A DNA stretch of 42,755 nt from Clostridia bacterium (GTDB lineage: Bacteria; Bacillota; Clostridia; Monoglobales; Firm-18), in the NCBI GenBank assembly GCA_017397315.1, contig JAFQJA010000021.1, forward strand, positions 1 through 42,755, given 5' to 3'. Below the pieces are notes generated by a model, which did no database searches, was not told the DNA's origin, and saw only the letters and a list, made by a program, of their open reading frames with translations. Shown here in pieces: positions 1 to 7,796 of this stretch. Every line of letters begins with the position of its first letter. The first letter of the stretch is position 1. The position numbers were made by a program, and so were the translations under genes.

Positions 1-76
1 ATTAAACTCTACCCGGTATCTTTATGACGATTCCAAAACCATTCTTTGTACAAAATAAGTTCGGATTCGTCGGTAG
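1..76. other. Left-edge stretch without a recognised feature
   Basis: I see no open frame, RNA gene or clear hairpin here. It lies downstream of the minus-strand tRNA-Pro, so it may hold that transcript's 3' end, but no run of T marks a terminator. Confidence 0.4.
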
Positions 77-153
77 TGGTCGGGGTTACAGGATTTGAAC
101 CTGTGGCCCCCTGGTCCCAAACCAGGTGCGCTACCAAACTGCGCTAAACCCCG
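77..153 (-). tRNA. tRNA-Pro (anticodon TGG)
   Basis: Read on the minus strand, the seven-base acceptor arms CGGGGTT and AACCCCG pair (81-87 with 147-153). The anticodon stem CCTGG/CCAGG holds the loop TTTGGGA, giving anticodon TGG for proline. A T-arm with the usual GGTTCAAATCC core is present. The 3' ACCA end is encoded (77-80). A promoter lies just upstream. Confidence 0.96.
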
Positions 154-171
154 AAACAGAAAGCAAGGATT

Positions 172-200
172 ATCATACACTATTACAATAACAGTTTCAA
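172..200 (-). promoter_or_regulatory. Promoter of tRNA-Pro
   Basis: On the minus strand TTGAAA (195-200) is followed after 17 bases by TATGAT (172-177), about 18 bases before the mature tRNA 5' end. This is a near-consensus sigma-A promoter. Confidence 0.7.
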
Positions 201-272
201 CTTTTAATTTTGCTATTTTACGGAGAATAAATTGAATTATCTCTGTATTTCTCTATTTTTCTGCATATTTCT

Positions 273-1283
273 CTATTTTATAAATTTTATGCCGTCAGAA
301 ATGGTAAACAGCATAATAATAAATCCAAGGTATCCAAATGCAGAATATACGAACTTTATCAGCTGTTTAAACCCCGCAGTACACATAAGAACTGACAAAA
401 CAACTAAGAAGAGCATTGTTACCGTTTTGTTTATTCCCATATTGTTTATTACTCCTGCACCGCTGGATACTGCAGTTGTAACTATAGCAAATGTCAATAT
501 TACACAATACAATGTTTTGAATTTAGTTCCCACTGCATCAAGCATAGGAATTTCTCCGAGATAACACTGTGAGTTTTTTAATATCATAAAAATGCACAAA
601 GCAGTTACAAGCAGAGCAAATCCACCTGTCAAAGACGCCAGAACCGCCGTAGTTTTGTTCTTTACCAGACCAGAAACAGAAGTCAGTACAGCAACAAGGC
701 TTATAGTATTGTAACTTACATACACCATTGATGAAACAGGAACATTGTTGTATATTTTGTCAACTCTAAACACGGGCTTGATGTTGTCGCACAAAAAGAT
801 TAACACAACTGCAACAATTATTATTGGCGTTAAAAACTTATTTATACCTATTATTCCTTCTTCTCCTTTTGTAAAACAGAATACACAAACCACATTCATT
901 ATGCCAACGCCAACCCACAAAGGCATATTAAACTGAGTAACAAACAACTGCCCGACTGCCGTAACCATAATGCCGTAAGAAGCACACATAAACAAAACAG
1001 AAAGAATATTATATGTTTTTTTGAACCAAACAGGGAACCCGTCATCAAAATACTGAGAAACATTACTTGACTTTGTAGTTGCAATTTTGCAAAGAATCAC
1101 TATTGACAGTAAGGTAAAAACAGCAATAGCAATAAATATACCAAAAACACCAAAACGCCCATACTTCACAAAAAACTGAAGAATTTCCTGTCCTGATGCA
1201 AAACCTGCCCCTATTACCGTACCAGCAAAAACAAAGGCAATTTTTAAAAAGTTTTGCGTAAAAATCCCCCCGACCCTTGACAA
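273..1283 (-). CDS. YkvI family membrane protein (APC-like transporter)
   Basis: An integral membrane protein of up to 336 residues with about ten hydrophobic segments. The N-terminal signature AGTVIGAGFASGQEI is typical of YkvI proteins, which belong to the amino acid/polyamine/organocation transporter fold; the substrate is not known. The start is uncertain. The first possible codon (TTG at 1283) has no ribosome site and lies inside the -35 box of the divergent glyS promoter. Homologues, as I recall them, begin only a few residues before the first membrane helix, which here would need a non-standard start near 1265, close to a GGGGGG run. The gene is divergent from glyS and read toward tRNA-Pro. 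I am sure of the family but not of the start or the transported molecule. Confidence 0.8.
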   Translation of the reverse strand: MSRVGGIFTQNFLKIAFVFAGTVIGAGFASGQEILQFFVKYGRFGVFGIFIAIAVFTLLSIVILCKIATTKSSNVSQYFDDGFPVWFKKTYNILSVLFMCASYGIMVTAVGQLFVTQFNMPLWVGVGIMNVVCVFCFTKGEEGIIGINKFLTPIIIVAVVLIFLCDNIKPVFRVDKIYNNVPVSSMVYVSYNTISLVAVLTSVSGLVKNKTTAVLASLTGGFALLVTALCIFMILKNSQCYLGEIPMLDAVGTKFKTLYCVILTFAIVTTAVSSGAGVINNMGINKTVTMLFLVVLSVLMCTAGFKQLIKFVYSAFGYLGFIIMLFTISDGIKFIK

Positions 1284-1304
1284 TTTGAGTTTTTACATTA
1301 TAAT
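1277..1304 (+). promoter_or_regulatory. Promoter of glyS
   Basis: TTGACA (1277-1282), a 16-base spacer and TATAAT (1299-1304): both boxes match consensus. A second TATAAT (1304-1309) overlaps. The leader is about 20 bases, too short for a T-box, and ends in GGAGG (1322-1326), 6 bases before the ATG. Confidence 0.85.
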
Positions 1305-1332
1305 ATAATATATTAACTGTTGGAGGTATGTT

Positions 1333-2709
1333 ATGATTAACACAGATAAAACTATGGAAAAAATTGTCGCATTATGTAAGGGCAGGGGTTTTGTGTATCC
1401 CGGCTCTGAAATATACGGAGGCCTCGCCAACACCTGGGATTATGGTCCTTTGGGTGTCGAATTAAAAAACAATGTCAAAAAGGCGTGGTGGAAAAAGTTT
1501 GTTCAGGAATCAAAGTATAATGTAGGTCTTGACTCTGCGATATTAATGAATCCAACTACATGGGTAGCATCAGGTCATGTAGGCGGTTTTTCCGATCCGC
1601 TTATGGATTGCAAAGAGTGTAAAACCCGACACAGAGCAGACAAACTTATAGAAGATTTTGACGGAACAGTTGCTGACGGCTGGACAAATGAAGAAATGGC
1701 AAAATATATTGAAGATAATCAAATTCCGTGTCCTGATTGCGGAAAAAGAAACTTTACCGATATAAGAAAATTCAACCTTATGTTCAAAACTTTCCAAGGT
1801 GTTACAGAAGATGCAAAAAACGAGCTATTCTTACGCCCTGAAACAGCGCAGGGTATTTTTGTCAACTTCAAAAATATCCAAAGAACTTCGAGAAAAAAAG
1901 TTCCATTCGGTGTTGCGCAAATTGGTAAATCTTTCAGAAACGAAATCACCCCCGGTAATTTCACATTCAGAACAAGAGAATTTGAACAAATGGAACTTGA
2001 GTTTTTCTGCAAGCCGGGCACCGACCTGGAATGGTTTGCATACTGGAAAGACTTTTGCAAACAATGGCTTCTAGAACTCGGCATCAAAGAAGAAAACCTA
2101 AGACTTCGCGACCACAAACCCGAAGAATTGTCCCACTATTCAAACGCAACAACAGACTTCGAATTCTTATTCCCATTTGGTTGGGGTGAGTTATGGGGCA
2201 TAGCAGACAGAACTGACTTCGACCTGACCGCACACTCAAACACATCAGGTGAAACTCTTGATTATATGGACCCTGTTACAAATGAAAGATATGTTCCTTA
2301 TGTTGTAGAACCTTCTTTAGGTGCAGACCGCGTAACGCTGGCGTTTTTGGTAGATGCCTACGACGAAGAAACTGTCGGCGAGAATGACACAAGAGTGGTT
2401 ATGCATTTCCATCCTGCATTGGCTCCTGTCAAAGTAGCGGTACTTCCGCTTTCCAAAAAGTTGTCAGAGCCTGCCGGTGAATTATTTGAAAATCTTTCAA
2501 AAAAATTCATGTGCGAATATGACGACGCTGGAAGCATAGGCAAAAGATACAGACGCCAGGACGAAATCGGTACACCGCTTTGTATCACTGTTGACTTTGA
2601 TACAGAACAGGACGGTTGTGTTACAGTAAGAGACAGAGATACCATGGAACAAGTAAGAATCTCGATTTCAGATGTAGAAAAATATATTAGCGACAAGGTA
2701 GCATTTTAA
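1333..2709 (+). CDS. glyS: Glycyl-tRNA synthetase, single-chain homodimeric type
   Basis: Charges tRNA-Gly with glycine in the cytosol using ATP. The 458-residue protein starts with the family signature [14 protein letters not shown] and the motif [10 protein letters not shown], carries a CxxC...CPDCG zinc-knuckle-like insert (near residues 93-140), the class II motif around [23 protein letters not shown] split near residues 200-225, and a C-terminal HGTP anticodon-binding domain (from about residue 360). Length is normal for the bacterial one-chain enzyme. The ATG at 1333 is fixed by GGAGG 6 bases upstream. The next gene starts one base after the stop codon, so the two are probably co-transcribed. 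Confidence 0.96.
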   Translation: MINTDKTMEKIVALCKGRGFVYPGSEIYGGLANTWDYGPLGVELKNNVKKAWWKKFVQESKYNVGLDSAILMNPTTWVASGHVGGFSDPLMDCKECKTRHRADKLIEDFDGTVADGWTNEEMAKYIEDNQIPCPDCGKRNFTDIRKFNLMFKTFQGVTEDAKNELFLRPETAQGIFVNFKNIQRTSRKKVPFGVAQIGKSFRNEITPGNFTFRTREFEQMELEFFCKPGTDLEWFAYWKDFCKQWLLELGIKEENLRLRDHKPEELSHYSNATTDFEFLFPFGWGELWGIADRTDFDLTAHSNTSGETLDYMDPVTNERYVPYVVEPSLGADRVTLAFLVDAYDEETVGENDTRVVMHFHPALAPVKVAVLPLSKKLSEPAGELFENLSKKFMCEYDDAGSIGKRYRRQDEIGTPLCITVDFDTEQDGCVTVRDRDTMEQVRISISDVEKYISDKVAF

Positions 2710-2710
2710 A

Positions 2711-3607
2711 ATGATAAAACAAGGACTTAAGTTTTTACTGTCTCACTTCTACAGTGTAATTATTTCACTATTTATAATTGCATCCCTTCCCTCCACTGTT
2801 TTGCACGGAAACAGCAAATACATTTTGTGGGCTGTCCTGTTTTTTATAAATATTGCGTTTTTATACAGTGCGGGATGGAATTTAGGTGTGCAAAATAAAA
2901 TAAAATCTCCGGCAATTCCGTTAAAAGCATCATTGGTATCATTTATTGTACCGGTTTTACTTATTATCATAAGTTTAATACCGATAAACAACTGGCGATA
3001 TTTCAAAATGCCCGTAAAACTTGAGCAAGGAAAAAGTTATACCATTTTAATTTCCGGAACACAAAATTCAATGGCTAAAGATTTAAGTATAATTGCAAAT
3101 CCTGATTATGATTTAGACGGAGAGAATTACATTCACCCCAATATTCTTGAAAATGTACAATGGAATTTAAAAGACGGGGCAGTAGTTTCCGACGAAAATT
3201 ATCTTGTTTTTGAAAATGTTGCACAGGCATCAAAGGACTTTGTTGTTGACCAAAGCAGAGAATATTACTTGCGTGGATATTATAAAGGCACCGGCGAAAT
3301 GACAGTTTCGGTTGTATCAGGCGACTTTGTTTTAACGCAAATAAATCCGGCTGAAGAAACGGTTACAAAAAATATACAGATTTTTCGTATAGCAAGTACA
3401 GGTTGGTATATGCCGTTATCTCTTTTGTTTAACAAACTTGACGGTAAAATTTCAATATACAATGTGTTTTATTTAATGTTGGTACTCCCCTTGGTTGTAA
3501 CCCTTGGTTATATTGTAGGCACTACAGGTTTTTCAATTCTTGAAAAATATGCCAAAAAGAAACAAGCAAAGCAAAACTTAAAACGCAAAGACATAAAAAA
3601 CAAATGA
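2711..3607 (+). CDS. Hypothetical membrane protein with extracytoplasmic domain
   Basis: I do not recognise this 298-residue protein. Three hydrophobic segments lie near the N terminus (about residues 12-30, 37-57 and 73-92). A polar region rich in short beta-like stretches follows (about 100-245), then one more membrane helix (about 250-272) and a highly basic tail of Lys and Arg. This suggests a membrane anchor with an external domain of about 150 residues. It follows glyS by a single base and has no ribosome site of its own beyond the 3' end of glyS, so translation is probably coupled. No catalytic motif is visible. Confidence 0.7.
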   Translation: MIKQGLKFLLSHFYSVIISLFIIASLPSTVLHGNSKYILWAVLFFINIAFLYSAGWNLGVQNKIKSPAIPLKASLVSFIVPVLLIIISLIPINNWRYFKMPVKLEQGKSYTILISGTQNSMAKDLSIIANPDYDLDGENYIHPNILENVQWNLKDGAVVSDENYLVFENVAQASKDFVVDQSREYYLRGYYKGTGEMTVSVVSGDFVLTQINPAEETVTKNIQIFRIASTGWYMPLSLLFNKLDGKISIYNVFYLMLVLPLVVTLGYIVGTTGFSILEKYAKKKQAKQNLKRKDIKNK

Positions 3608-3625
3608 GAAATTTTAAAAAATTTG

Positions 3626-3654
3626 TTTACATTTGAAATCAAGTATTGTATAAT
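3626..3654 (+). promoter_or_regulatory. Promoter of the FtsB/DivIC-like gene
   Basis: TTTACA (3626-3631), 17-base spacer, TATAAT (3649-3654). The ribosome site GGAGG follows at 3685-3689. Confidence 0.75.
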
Positions 3655-3694
3655 GATAGGAGAGTATTAAATTATATCTTTTTTGGAGGTCTTT

Positions 3695-4000
3695 ATGGCT
3701 GATAGAAAGAAATCAAAAAGCAAGTATAAAACGATAAGATTGTTTATAATTATAGTTCTTTGTGTTTATTTTTCCTACTCATTAATTACACAACAGGTGC
3801 AAATTTACACTGCAAAAAAACAAATTTCGGAACTAGATGCAGAAATCACTCAACAACAGCAGACCAAAGAAGAATTACAAAAGAAAAAAGAATTAATTAA
3901 TACACCTGAATTTATCGAAAAATATGCCAGGGAAGAGTTGGGCTTGGTCGCTCCGGACGAAATAATATTTATGGAAGCACCAAAAAACACTTCAAAATAA
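3695..4000 (+). CDS. FtsB/DivIC family septum formation protein
   Basis: A 101-residue bitopic membrane protein with a short basic cytoplasmic N terminus (about residues 1-13), one membrane helix (about 14-33), a Gln/Glu/Lys-rich coiled coil (about 36-70) and the small C-terminal motif EKYAREELGLVAPDE typical of the family. Such proteins form a trimer with FtsL and DivIB/FtsQ in the divisome. The ATG at 3695 is chosen because GGAGG ends 5 bases before it; an upstream in-frame TTG overlaps that ribosome site. It has its own promoter and an S1-domain gene downstream, an arrangement common in Firmicutes (divIC-yabR). Confidence 0.85.
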   Translation: MADRKKSKSKYKTIRLFIIIVLCVYFSYSLITQQVQIYTAKKQISELDAEITQQQQTKEELQKKKELINTPEFIEKYAREELGLVAPDEIIFMEAPKNTSK

Positions 4001-4036
4001 TCATTATTAATAACTTAAGGGGGACGCATTTTAGTT

Positions 4037-4450
4037 ATGCAGTTGGAAGTCGGTAGCATCGTAGAGGGAAAAATCACAGGCATTACAAATTTCGGGGCTT
4101 TTGTTCAGTTGGACGATAATAAAACAGGGCTAATACATATTTCAGAAGTTGCCCTTAATTATGTAAAAGATATTAAAGAGCACCTGAAAGTCAATGAAGT
4201 AGTTAAAGTAAAAGTATTAACTATTGATGAAACAGGAAAAATCAGTCTATCAATAAAGAAGGCTCTTGAAGAAGAACAAAAGAAAACACAAAATGTCAAA
4301 AGACCCCCTGCACAATTTGATTTTACAAGAAATACAGAGAATATGTCCTTCGAAGATAAAATGAAACAGTTTATGTTGGACAGCGACGAAAAAATGTCCG
4401 ATATAAAAAGAAATATGGACTCAAAAAGAAGCGGCGGATACCGCAGATAA
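4037..4450 (+). CDS. S1 domain RNA-binding protein (YabR-like)
   Basis: A 137-residue protein with an S1 OB-fold at residues 1-72: EVGSIVEGKITGITNFGAFVQL, read here in two parts, then GLIHISEVA and ISLSIKKA. A charged, probably disordered C-terminal tail follows. Proteins of this shape follow divIC in many Firmicutes and bind RNA or ribosomes; the exact role is not known. The ribosome site is odd: AAGGGGG (4017-4023) lies 13 bases from the ATG, while an in-frame ATT at 4028 would be better spaced, so the start may be slightly upstream. The gene ends in a strong terminator. Confidence 0.85.
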   Translation: MQLEVGSIVEGKITGITNFGAFVQLDDNKTGLIHISEVALNYVKDIKEHLKVNEVVKVKVLTIDETGKISLSIKKALEEEQKKTQNVKRPPAQFDFTRNTENMSFEDKMKQFMLDSDEKMSDIKRNMDSKRSGGYRR

Positions 4451-4459
4451 TTAAAAGAT

Positions 4460-4492
4460 ACACCTTGCACATTTTGTGCAAGGTGTTTTTTT
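4460..4492 (+). terminator. Rho-independent terminator after the S1 gene
   Basis: The 11-bp stem ACACCTTGCAC/GTGCAAGGTGT with loop ATTTT is followed by seven T (4486-4492). Confidence 0.9.
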
Positions 4493-4496
4493 AAAA

Positions 4497-4530
4497 AATG
4501 AACAAACTTGCTGTGTCAAGTTTGTTCATT
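4497..4530 (-). terminator. Hairpin terminator, minus strand (second stop after tRNA-Leu)
   Basis: A 14-bp perfect stem (4497-4510 with 4517-4530) with a 6-base loop. On the minus strand a run of T (the A run at 4493-4498) follows it, so it can stop transcripts coming leftward from tRNA-Leu. Confidence 0.7.
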
Positions 4531-4591
4531 TCTTATTCCCTATTCACTATTACTTATTACTTCCATTTAGGGTTCAAGTCCCAACGAAAGC

Positions 4592-4624
4592 AAAAAAGAG
4601 CCACCCAAATGGGTAACTCTTTTT
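4592..4624 (-). terminator. Terminator directly after tRNA-Leu
   Basis: On the minus strand the stem GAGTTACCC/GGGTGGCTC (with two G-T pairs) is extended by an A/T run and followed by six T. It begins right after the encoded CCA end of tRNA-Leu. Confidence 0.8.
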
Positions 4625-4708
4625 TGGTGCGGATGAAGGGACTTGAACCCCCACGTCGAAGACACTAGATCCTAAGTCTAGCGCGTCTGCCAATTCCGCC
4701 ACATCCGC
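4625..4708 (-). tRNA. tRNA-Leu (anticodon TAG)
   Basis: Acceptor arms GCGGATG/CATCCGC close the molecule. The anticodon stem CTAGA/TCTAG holds the loop CTTAGGA with anticodon TAG. A long variable arm, as expected for a class II tRNA, and an encoded ACCA end (4625-4628) are present. Confidence 0.95.
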
Positions 4709-4732
4709 ATACGCAATTTTAACTACTCGAGT

Positions 4733-4761
4733 ATTATAACACAACAACAAAACTGTGTCAA
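4733..4761 (-). promoter_or_regulatory. Promoter of tRNA-Leu
   Basis: On the minus strand TTGACA (4756-4761), 17-base spacer, TATAAT (4733-4738): perfect consensus. Mature tRNA begins 24 bases further on. Confidence 0.88.
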
Positions 4762-4779
4762 CCTTTTTCTTGAATATTT

Positions 4780-5649
4780 TTATATTATCCTCTTTTTATA
4801 TATTACCGGCGAAGAGCCCACTGCTCGTTTGAAGGCACGCGAAAAACTATGTATGCAAGAGTATCCAAGCATATCTGAAATCTGACTTACAGAATACTTA
4901 TCACTTCGAAGCAATAATTTTGCCTCTGCAATTTTCAAATCATTATAATACTCCATTACACTTTTACCGCTATTACTCTTAATTATAAAACTCAATTGCG
5001 ATTTACCCAACATAAAATGCTCACATATATCGGTAAGCGTCAGGGTCCTGTAAATATTATTTTTCATATATTCAATAACTTTTTCACACAACTCGCTTTG
5101 CAACATCCCCCTTGATTTTTCCGTAGGAATTTCCTCTTCGCTGTCAGTATTATTTCTTATTAAATTTATTAACAGTTCTTCAAGATAGCACGATAAAAGT
5201 TGTATAGAGCCAAATTTAGCGTATGAAAAATCCAAATCTTTTTTATTTTTGAAATCATTTGGAATACTTTCCAAAGAGTTTTTTGCTTCATTTATAAATA
5301 ACTGCAAAAGAGTTCTTGTGGTTTTATCTGCAGTAAAAGTCTTTTTGTTAAAAAAAGACATTGCTTCGCTGTCGCATGTAAAGGACACAACGAGCATATT
5401 ATTAGGGGTTTCGAAATCAGAAACATGAGCATGTATTTCGTTAGGCTCGTGGAAAATAATCTGACCCTGATTTAAAGGTTTGCTGTCTCCATCAGTTATT
5501 GCTAATATTTTACCGCTGTCAACATACACCATTTCCCAAAAAGAATGCTTTTCAGGCGTATGGGTAAAATTCTTGCCAAACTCAAAATAATATATACTGT
5601 TAAACCCTTTAATTTCTATTGTCTTTCTGACAGGTTGCATACTAAACAC
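4780..5649 (-). CDS. AraC family transcriptional regulator
   Basis: A 289-residue regulator. The N-terminal half is a cupin-type sensor domain (about residues 10-160, with HSFWEMVYVDSG and FHEPNEIHAH). The C-terminal 100 residues hold two helix-turn-helix units: LTLTDICEHFMLGKSQLS, and the family signature around ISDMLGYSCIHSFSRAFKRA. The GTG at 5649 is chosen because GGAGG (5657-5661) lies 7 bases upstream; a longer frame exists but has no ribosome site. A consensus promoter lies upstream, and the PfkB kinase gene is read in the opposite direction. AraC members with cupin domains usually sense sugars, so control of the kinase is a reasonable inference, not shown. Confidence 0.88.
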   Translation of the reverse strand: MFSMQPVRKTIEIKGFNSIYYFEFGKNFTHTPEKHSFWEMVYVDSGKILAITDGDSKPLNQGQIIFHEPNEIHAHVSDFETPNNMLVVSFTCDSEAMSFFNKKTFTADKTTRTLLQLFINEAKNSLESIPNDFKNKKDLDFSYAKFGSIQLLSCYLEELLINLIRNNTDSEEEIPTEKSRGMLQSELCEKVIEYMKNNIYRTLTLTDICEHFMLGKSQLSFIIKSNSGKSVMEYYNDLKIAEAKLLLRSDKYSVSQISDMLGYSCIHSFSRAFKRAVGSSPVIYKKRII

Positions 5650-5715
5650 AAAAATTCCTCCCGGAAGAAATGTTAAAAATACAAATAAAAATGCCAAATA
5701 CATTACATTTAATTT

Positions 5716-5744
5716 ATTATATAATATAAGAAAAACTTTGTCAA
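5716..5744 (-). promoter_or_regulatory. Promoter of the AraC-type regulator
   Basis: On the minus strand TTGACA (5739-5744), 17-base spacer, TATAAT (5716-5721). The box overlaps a TATAAT on the plus strand (5720-5725) that would serve the kinase gene and has no good -35 box. Confidence 0.8.
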
Positions 5745-5761
5745 ATCAGCAGGAGGTACTT

Positions 5762-6709
5762 ATGAAAAAAGTAGCATGCGTAGGAATCCTTGTTGCAGAC
5801 GCAATTGTTGAGCCTGTTAACGGATACCCTGAGAAAGGGCTTTTAACTCATGTTAATTCAATTACCATGCATAGTGGCGGTAATGCAATGACGGCTTCTA
5901 TCAATCTAACAAAATTAGGTGTTGATGCCAATGTAATAGGATGCGTAGGCAACGATATTTTCGGCACCTTTTTAATTGATTGTCTTAACAAAGCGGGAGT
6001 AAAAACCAGCGGCGTAAAAATATCAGATGCGGTGCAGACTTCCTCTTCCATCGCTTTAATTGACGGCGAAACAAAAGACAGAACATTTTTACACTGCGTG
6101 GGTACAAACGGCGTGTTCTCAATAAATGATATAGATTTTTCCGTAATTGAAAAAAGCGACATAGTTTTCGTAACGGGAACATTCCTTTTAAAAACATTTG
6201 ACGGTAAAGAGACTATGGAATTTTTAAAGAAATGCAAAGAAATGGGCAAAACTACCGTTCTTGATGTTTGCTGGGATGCAACAGGCAGATGGGGTGAAGT
6301 TTTAAATATGTCGATGCCATATATTGATATATTTATGCCAAGTATTGACGAAGCAAAAGAGCTTGCAAAAAAAGACACCCCTGAAGAAATGGCGGAAGTG
6401 TTCTTCAAAAACGGTGTAGGAAAAGTTGTTATCAAATGCGGTAGTGCAGGGTGTTTTTACAAAGAAAACGAAACTGCCGAGGGCAAGATGCTTCCTGCAT
6501 ACAAGATAGAAAACCCCGTTGATACAACAGGAGCGGGGGACAGTTTCTGTTCGGGATTTCTTGCAGCCTATGCAAGAGACGAACAATTTGAAGACTGCAT
6601 AAAATCAGGAAACGCCACAGGTGCTCACTGTGTTATGGGCAAAGGCGCTACATCAGGAATTCCCACCTATGACGCAATTAAAAACTTTATTAAAGAAAGA
6701 GAAAAATAA
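5762..6709 (+). CDS. PfkB family carbohydrate kinase
   Basis: A 315-residue ribokinase-fold kinase that transfers phosphate from ATP to a sugar or nucleoside hydroxyl in the cytosol. Visible motifs are the N-terminal substrate region SGGNAMTASINLTKLG (about residues 38-53) and the PfkB signature TTGAGDSFCSGF, where G257-A258-G259 form the anion hole and D260 is the catalytic base. The substrate cannot be read from sequence; ribokinase, fructokinase and KDG kinase branches all look alike. The ATG at 5762 follows AGGAGG (5750-5755) at 6 bases. It is divergent from an AraC regulator, so expression is probably sugar-induced. A hairpin terminator and a repeat follow. Confidence 0.88.
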   Translation: MKKVACVGILVADAIVEPVNGYPEKGLLTHVNSITMHSGGNAMTASINLTKLGVDANVIGCVGNDIFGTFLIDCLNKAGVKTSGVKISDAVQTSSSIALIDGETKDRTFLHCVGTNGVFSINDIDFSVIEKSDIVFVTGTFLLKTFDGKETMEFLKKCKEMGKTTVLDVCWDATGRWGEVLNMSMPYIDIFMPSIDEAKELAKKDTPEEMAEVFFKNGVGKVVIKCGSAGCFYKENETAEGKMLPAYKIENPVDTTGAGDSFCSGFLAAYARDEQFEDCIKSGNATGAHCVMGKGATSGIPTYDAIKNFIKEREK

Positions 6710-6720
6710 AAAGCACAACC

Positions 6721-6860
6721 CGGCGTCTTCGCATAGGGATAAAGATTTTTCGTTAATATAAAGAATAAAAATCCGGTAATACTGTCGTATTTCCGGATTT
6801 TTTTGCAATATTAGCGGAAAAGGTCATCCCAAAACCGATTTTCCCTATATGAAGACGCTG
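6721..6860. repeat. Split copy of the GGCGTCTTC palindromic repeat
   Basis: The arm CGGCGTCTTCGCATAGGGA (6721-6739) is repeated inverted at 6842-6860 with 16 of 19 positions matching. The arms enclose about 100 bases that contain the kinase terminator. The same arm pair, directly facing across a 7-base loop, occurs at 22517-22543 and 32202-32228. It fills most of the gap between two convergent genes. Confidence 0.7.
6766..6805. terminator. Terminator between PfkB kinase and reductase genes
   Basis: The arms AATCCGGTAATAC and GTATTTCCGGATT pair with one mismatch around a 4-base loop. An A run precedes and a T run follows, so it can act in both directions between the convergent genes. Confidence 0.8.
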
Positions 6861-7001
6861 TTGTTTCTGCCTTTTTTACTATTAGTCAAATGTTGCTGTA
6901 TCAAGAATATTTTTCGGCTTCATTTTTCAAACCACTTTCTATTATTTCTACATCATAAATCCAACAGCAAGGATAATTTATAATATTCTTTTAGCGTTAT
7001 T

Positions 7002-7703
7002 TTATATAACCATTCCACCGTTAGGGCTAATAACCTGTCCCGTAATAAACTGACCCTGCTCAACAAGATACAAAACACAGTTGGCAATATCTTCGGGTTT
7101 TCCGATTATACCAAGCGGTGTTTCTTCTCTTACCATCATTATTGTTTCGTCATCAAAGCCCTTGTTCATATCTGTATCAATCATTCCCGGTGCAATGCAG
7201 TTAACTGTTATTCCTGACGGGCCAACCTCTTTGGCAAGAGCCTTGGTAAACCCGATAACCCCTGCTTTTGAAACGGAATAATGCACTTCGCAGGACGCAC
7301 CGCATATACCCCACATTGAAGAAATGTTAATTATACATCCTGATTTTTTATTTATCATATATGGAAGAGCACCTTTTGTGCAGTTAAAAACGCCTGTAAG
7401 ATTAACACCAAGCATTCTGTCCCAATCTTCAAAAGTTATGTCGGAGAACAGTTTTTGCTGTGCAATTCCCGCATTGTTGATTAAAATGTCAACACCGCCT
7501 ACAACAGAAAACATTTCTTCCGTTTCCTTGGGTGAGGATACATCTGCTTTTACAGGCACAGCACCAATTTCTTCTGCAAGTTTTTGTGCCTTTTCGTCGC
7601 TTTTTAAATAATTTATATAAACTTTGTAACCTTTTTTACTGAACAGTCTTGCAACCGCTTCACCTATTCCTCTTGTACCGCCGGTTATTAACACTTTTTC
7701 CAT
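7002..7703 (-). CDS. SDR family oxidoreductase, FabG-like
   Basis: A 233-residue classical short-chain dehydrogenase/reductase. It has the nucleotide motif TGGTRGIG (residues 7-14), NNAG (76-79), catalytic N101, S129, Y142 and K146 (HYSVSKAG), and PG in CIAPGMIDTDM. This set and the length match 3-oxoacyl-ACP reductase FabG, but no other fatty acid gene is near, so the substrate may differ. The ATG at 7703 follows GGAG at about 7 bases. The predicted transcript starts near 7790, so its leader consists almost entirely of a repeat-derived segment (7724-7791). Confidence 0.85.
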   Translation of the reverse strand: MEKVLITGGTRGIGEAVARLFSKKGYKVYINYLKSDEKAQKLAEEIGAVPVKADVSSPKETEEMFSVVGGVDILINNAGIAQQKLFSDITFEDWDRMLGVNLTGVFNCTKGALPYMINKKSGCIINISSMWGICGASCEVHYSVSKAGVIGFTKALAKEVGPSGITVNCIAPGMIDTDMNKGFDDETIMMVREETPLGIIGKPEDIANCVLYLVEQGQFITGQVISPNGGMVI

Positions 7704-7723
7704 AATAACTCTCCTTTATATGT

Positions 7724-7791
7724 AAAATGACAAGCCGAAATACACCAAAATTACGCGGTTTAAGGCGTGGTTCGGATAATTCCTGTCACCC
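7724..7791 (-). repeat. 68-bp copy of the mobile-element end, in the reductase leader
   Basis: This segment matches 24439-24506 at 62 of 68 positions. On the minus strand it begins GGGTGACAG next to a TA, the same terminal sequence as the left end of the 24.2-24.5 kb element. On that strand three helices can nest: TGACA/TGTCA, CCGAA/TTCGG and ACGC/GCGT. Five of the six differences between the copies fall outside these helices. No matching opposite end is visible nearby, so it is a solo end or remnant. Confidence 0.75.
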
Positions 7792-7796
7792 TAAAT

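Noticed and set aside
1284-1332. T-box riboswitch before glyS
   Set aside because: Only about 20 transcribed bases lie before the ribosome site, far too few for a T-box.
5848-6435. 195-codon frame antisense to the PfkB kinase
   Set aside because: It is the mirror of a well-supported gene; it has no ribosome site or family signature.
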